Below are positions 5,227-7,795 of a stretch of DNA of 7,795 nt, piece by piece (position 1 is the first letter of the stretch; each line of letters starts with the position of its first letter). This DNA is from Alphaproteobacteria bacterium (GTDB lineage Bacteria > Pseudomonadota > Alphaproteobacteria > RF32 > CAG-239). The notes under the pieces are model-generated. The model had not been told where the DNA came from. It was given only the letters and a program-made list of their open reading frames with translations, and made no database searches. Where the stretch lies: contig JAGCRL010000093.1 in the NCBI GenBank assembly GCA_017964705.1, forward strand, positions 1-7,795, written 5' to 3'. Position numbers and translations under genes: made by a program.

Positions 5227-6411
5227 ATGAAAAAAATTCTTGTATTAAATTCTGGTTCATCTTCGTTAAAATATCAATTGTTTAATGTCGAAAATGATAA
5301 GTATGAGATGATTGCGAAGGGGGTCGCAGATCGTATAGGTATTAATGGTTCTGTTGTCGAAATTAAGTTTCCTGATGGGACAAAACGCAAACGTGAAGTT
5401 GCTTTGCCAACACATAATGAAGCCATTAATGAAGTTATTTCAGAATTGTTAAATGGGGCATTGACATCGATGAATGAAATTGATGCTGTTGGTCATCGTA
5501 TTGTTCAAGGCGGAGATATTTTTAAGCATTCTGTTTTAGTAACAGAAGAGGTAATTAACCAAATTGAAGGATTAGCAGAGTTAGCTCCTTTGCATAATCA
5601 TGCGCATGTTTTGGGAATTAGAGCTGTTGAAAAACTTTTACCAGATGTTCCTCAGACTGTTGTCTTTGATACAGCTTTTCATCAAACTATGCCTAAAGAA
5701 GCCTTTCTTTATGCGCTTCCGCTTGAACAGTATACAAAGCATAAAATTCGTCGCTATGGTTTTCATGGTACATCACATGCATATGTTTCTGAAAAAGCGG
5801 CAGAACTTATAGGTAAAAAAGGAAAAATTATTACATGTCATTTGGGAAACGGTGCTTCTATTTCAGCAATAGATAATGGAATCTGTTTAGACACTTCTAT
5901 GGGATTTACACCATTGGCTGGCTTGGTAATGGGAACTCGTTGTGGTGATATTGATCCATATATTCCGCTTTATATTTGCAAATCTCAAAATAAAACACCT
6001 GATGAAGTTAATGAAATTTTGAATAAACGTAGCGGAATGTTTGGTCTTTGTGGGTATTCAGATAACCGAGATGTGGAGACACTTTATGGTGTTGAAGAAA
6101 AAGCTACAGTTGCTATGGATACTTATGTTCACAGCATTATTCGTTTTATTGGTGCTTATGTTGCAGTATTGGGTGGGGTAGATGCAATAGTGTTTACCGC
6201 AGGTATTGGTGAAAACGGGGCTTTGCTTAGACGGTTAGTGATAGAGAAATTAGCATATCTGGGTATTATTTTGGATGAAAAGGCAAATGAGAAACGTGGT
6301 GCTATTACAGAAATATCTGCTCCTGGTTCTAAGGTTCGTGCTTTTATTATTCCAACAGATGAAGAATATATGATTGCTAAAGACACTATGAAAGTTGTTT
6401 TTGGAGAATAA
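5227..6411 (+). CDS. ackA: Acetate kinase
   Basis: AckA transfers the phosphate of acetyl phosphate to ADP, giving acetate and ATP, and can run in reverse. The 394-residue length is normal for this ASKHA-fold family. Visible conserved residues are N8 in the N-terminal N-S-G-S-S-S-L-K motif, R91 in G-H-R-I-V, the catalytic D148 in F-D-T-A-F-H, H180 in Y-G-F-H-G-T-S-H, the H-L-G-N-G-A-S loop at 205-211, R238 in M-G-T-R-C-G-D, G-I-G-E-N at 326-330, and a C-terminal metal-ligand glutamate at E379/E380. These match the positions known from Methanosarcina AckA, so the enzyme should be active. ATG 5227 follows AAGGAA at 5215-5220 by six bases. It is the second gene of the pta-ackA operon and is followed 20 bases later by a strong intrinsic terminator. 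Confidence 0.98.
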   Translation: MKKILVLNSGSSSLKYQLFNVENDKYEMIAKGVADRIGINGSVVEIKFPDGTKRKREVALPTHNEAINEVISELLNGALTSMNEIDAVGHRIVQGGDIFKHSVLVTEEVINQIEGLAELAPLHNHAHVLGIRAVEKLLPDVPQTVVFDTAFHQTMPKEAFLYALPLEQYTKHKIRRYGFHGTSHAYVSEKAAELIGKKGKIITCHLGNGASISAIDNGICLDTSMGFTPLAGLVMGTRCGDIDPYIPLYICKSQNKTPDEVNEILNKRSGMFGLCGYSDNRDVETLYGVEEKATVAMDTYVHSIIRFIGAYVAVLGGVDAIVFTAGIGENGALLRRLVIEKLAYLGIILDEKANEKRGAITEISAPGSKVRAFIIPTDEEYMIAKDTMKVVFGE

Positions 6412-6430
6412 GTAATACTCATTTTTTATT

Positions 6431-6465
6431 AAAGGTCACAAGCAGTTTACTGTTGTGACCTTTTT
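6431..6465 (+). terminator. Intrinsic terminator of the pta-ackA operon
   Basis: AAAGGTCACAA (6431-6441) pairs perfectly with TTGTGACCTTT (6453-6463). Inside, after one bulged G at 6442, CAG (6443-6445) pairs with CTG (6450-6452) around a TTTA loop (6446-6449). The total is about 14 pairs, followed by T's to 6465, which makes a textbook rho-independent terminator for ackA. The same hairpin read from the minus strand could also stop the opposing gene, but its T-tract on that side is broken. The stop codon of the minus-strand gene (6449-6447) lies in the loop. Confidence 0.85.
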
Positions 6466-7795
6466 CGATTTGTGAGAGGAATTAATCTATTAACAACCAA
6501 TTCTCTATATTGGTTGAAAAATGATGTGTCAAAATTGAAGACTATTAATTTATCATCAACATATATTCCGTCATAATGTGGATATTCTCTTGCAGTAAGA
6601 TACATCCAATATCGTAAATTTTGAGTATTTTCTTCTATATTTGCTATTTTAGTATTTTTAAGATATCTATCTGTTACAAACCATAAATTTTTTCCAAAAA
6701 TACCATATTTTGCCACCAAAGGGTTTTTTATTTCATCCCAAAAAATAATTTGCCCAAAGTCAGAAGGTAAAGAAGTGGGGCTTAATAATTCGTTATTAAA
6801 ATTTGGGCATTTTTTATAACAGAAGTGATGAGAAAAATCAGGGTAACCGAAATTCATGGACATATAATTGTTGTCTAGGTTAAAATCAGGGTGGGAGAAT
6901 AAGCTTTCTTCAGTTCTTTTTTGGAATAATCGTTCAGAAGAAAAAATAAACCATTGTGTTTTTTGAATTTCATAATTTGTAAGAATGAAGTGATAAGCAA
7001 AAAAACATCCTAATATTAAAATTAGATTTTTAGAATATTTTTTGTTTATTTGTATCAAAAAGGATAAGTTGACAGCGATTAATCCTATTTCTCCCCACCA
7101 ACTAACTCGGAATGTTCCATAATAAGCAGAAGCAGATAAAATAAAAGGAATCCTAGAGGATAAAAACAAAGAAATGACCATTAAAGCGGCTAAAAATTTA
7201 TTTTTAGCCAGATATAATATTCTAAAAGTACCTGTAAATAAAACCATTGTGTAAAACAAGGTATAAAGGAATCCTTGATAGTTTTTTATTTGCGGTATAT
7301 GGTAGATTGGAGCAAAGGTTTCTATAAAAAGTTGATGAAATAGATCACTTGGGTCTCTTATAGAAATATTGTACATTCTGGGGTTAACCAGTCTTAGGTG
7401 TTCTAAATATTTAATGGTTAATTTATAGAAAATAGCGGCAATTATTAGTTGGATAAAAAGATAAAGTGCGCTGTATATTATTTCTTTGAGATTTTGATTA
7501 TTGTAGAGATATTGTTGTATTTTTTTGCCAACAAACAGAGTTAAAATCAAAGATAAAATAGGTGGGTAACTCCCTAATAGAAGAAAAAAACAAAAAACTC
7601 CTATTATAAAGTACCATAATTTATGGGGCTTTTCAGATAAAAATAAGTAGCCTAAACCGATATTTCCCCAAAAAAGTAAGGCTATCATTATAAAGACATA
7701 ATAAAACAATATAGGTGTATGTGGTGAACAAGTGAGTAAAGTTATAAAAAAAAAAAATATTTCTTTTTTAGGTGGGAAATTTAAATATTTAGCAA
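6447..7795 (-). CDS. Polytopic membrane protein, GtrII-like / GT-C glycosyltransferase candidate, 5' end missing
   Basis: The minus-strand frame is open from the right edge to a TAA at 6449-6447, giving at least 449 codons with the N-terminus outside the window. A TTG at 7709-7707 could be mistaken for the start. It has no ribosome-binding site, and the 28 codons upstream also read as protein: a K/P-containing loop, then F-F-F-F-I-T-L-L. Counting from that TTG, about eight hydrophobic segments lie near 3-23, 31-46, 49-61, 78-99, 146-167, 172-190, 206-221 and 227-244. A hydrophilic C-terminal domain of about 175 residues (246-420), probably periplasmic, follows and contains Y-P-H-Y-D-G-I-Y-V-D-D near 376-386. 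This layout resembles GtrII-like glucosyltransferases that modify O-antigen or other surface glycans with lipid-linked sugars. The assignment rests on topology and overall look; another membrane protein is possible, and the usual N-terminal acidic catalytic residue cannot be seen. Confidence 0.7.
   Translation of the reverse strand, partial: AKYLNFPPKKEIFFFFITLLTCSPHTPILFYYVFIMIALLFWGNIGLGYLFLSEKPHKLWYFIIGVFCFFLLLGSYPPILSLILTLFVGKKIQQYLYNNQNLKEIIYSALYLFIQLIIAAIFYKLTIKYLEHLRLVNPRMYNISIRDPSDLFHQLFIETFAPIYHIPQIKNYQGFLYTLFYTMVLFTGTFRILYLAKNKFLAALMVISLFLSSRIPFILSASAYYGTFRVSWWGEIGLIAVNLSFLIQINKKYSKNLILILGCFFAYHFILTNYEIQKTQWFIFSSERLFQKRTEESLFSHPDFNLDNNYMSMNFGYPDFSHHFCYKKCPNFNNELLSPTSLPSDFGQIIFWDEIKNPLVAKYGIFGKNLWFVTDRYLKNTKIANIEENTQNLRYWMYLTAREYPHYDGIYVDDKLIVFNFDTSFFNQYRELVVNRLIPLTNRKRSQQ
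7746..7757. repeat. 12-base homopolymer (A on plus, T on coding strand) within the membrane protein gene
   Basis: Twelve consecutive A's on the plus strand (7746-7757) encode four consecutive Phe codons in the minus-strand gene. The present length keeps the frame open on both sides. Tracts this long are prone to replication or transcription slippage. Confidence 0.9.

Noticed and set aside
5600..5812. Plus-strand open frame in another phase of ackA
   Set aside because: It is a frame-shifted reading of the conserved core of acetate kinase (D148, H180 region).
6156..6422. Minus-strand open frame antisense to the end of ackA
   Set aside because: It is a mirror of the highly conserved ackA C-terminus and has no independent support.
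6402..6430. Weak GAG/CTC stem with a T6 run just after the ackA stop
   Set aside because: Only three outer pairs and mismatches inside. The 6431-6465 hairpin is far stronger and accounts for termination.
1..7795. CRISPR arrays, insertion sequences, tRNA, rRNA or riboswitches
   Set aside because: I saw no regularly spaced repeats, transposase-like frames, cloverleaf structures or recognisable leader motifs on either strand.

Overview
This is an AT-rich bacterial window (roughly two-thirds A+T by eye), densely coded on both strands. The clearest pointer to the organism is a minus-strand pair of a DUF2066 periplasmic protein followed by an AI-2E/PerM-type membrane protein. From general knowledge that pairing is familiar in Alphaproteobacteria of the Rhodospirillales type. 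With the low GC and a complete pta-ackA acetate pathway, this suggests a host- or gut-associated, at least partly fermentative alphaproteobacterium. The assignment is an inference from gene content; no rRNA or other marker gene is present.

Layout, left to right. (1) 1-453, minus: the 5' part of an unrecognised exported, Q/N/P/H-rich protein that runs off the left edge. (2) 494-1216, plus: a secreted protein with an HEXXH motif, divergent from the first gene across only 40 bases. (3) 1220-1888, minus: a HAD-superfamily hydrolase of the pyrimidine 5'-nucleotidase type with a GTG start and its own well-placed promoter. It converges on gene 2 with 3 bases between the stop codons. (4) 1979-3067 and 3054-4070, minus: an AI-2E-family transporter overlapping an upstream DUF2066 protein, which itself starts at TTG. 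(5) 4071-4207: a divergent promoter region. (6) 4208-5209 and 5227-6411, plus: pta and ackA, an operon converting acetyl-CoA to acetate with ATP synthesis. (7) 6431-6465: a strong intrinsic terminator. (8) 6447 to the right edge, minus: a large polytopic membrane protein resembling GtrII-like or other GT-C glycosyltransferases. Its frame stays open to the edge, so its 5' end is missing.

The functional themes are envelope and secreted proteins (genes 1, 2, DUF2066, AI-2E and the membrane glycosyltransferase candidate), central energy metabolism (pta-ackA) and nucleotide or phosphate housekeeping (the HAD enzyme). I found no CRISPR array, insertion sequence, tRNA, rRNA or convincing riboswitch, and no intergenic gap above 140 bases. 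I see no strong evidence for a new multi-gene system. The most interesting points are the two edge-truncated genes, a 12-base homopolymer inside the glycosyltransferase candidate, the terminator whose loop holds the opposing gene's stop codon, and the unassigned HEXXH protein.
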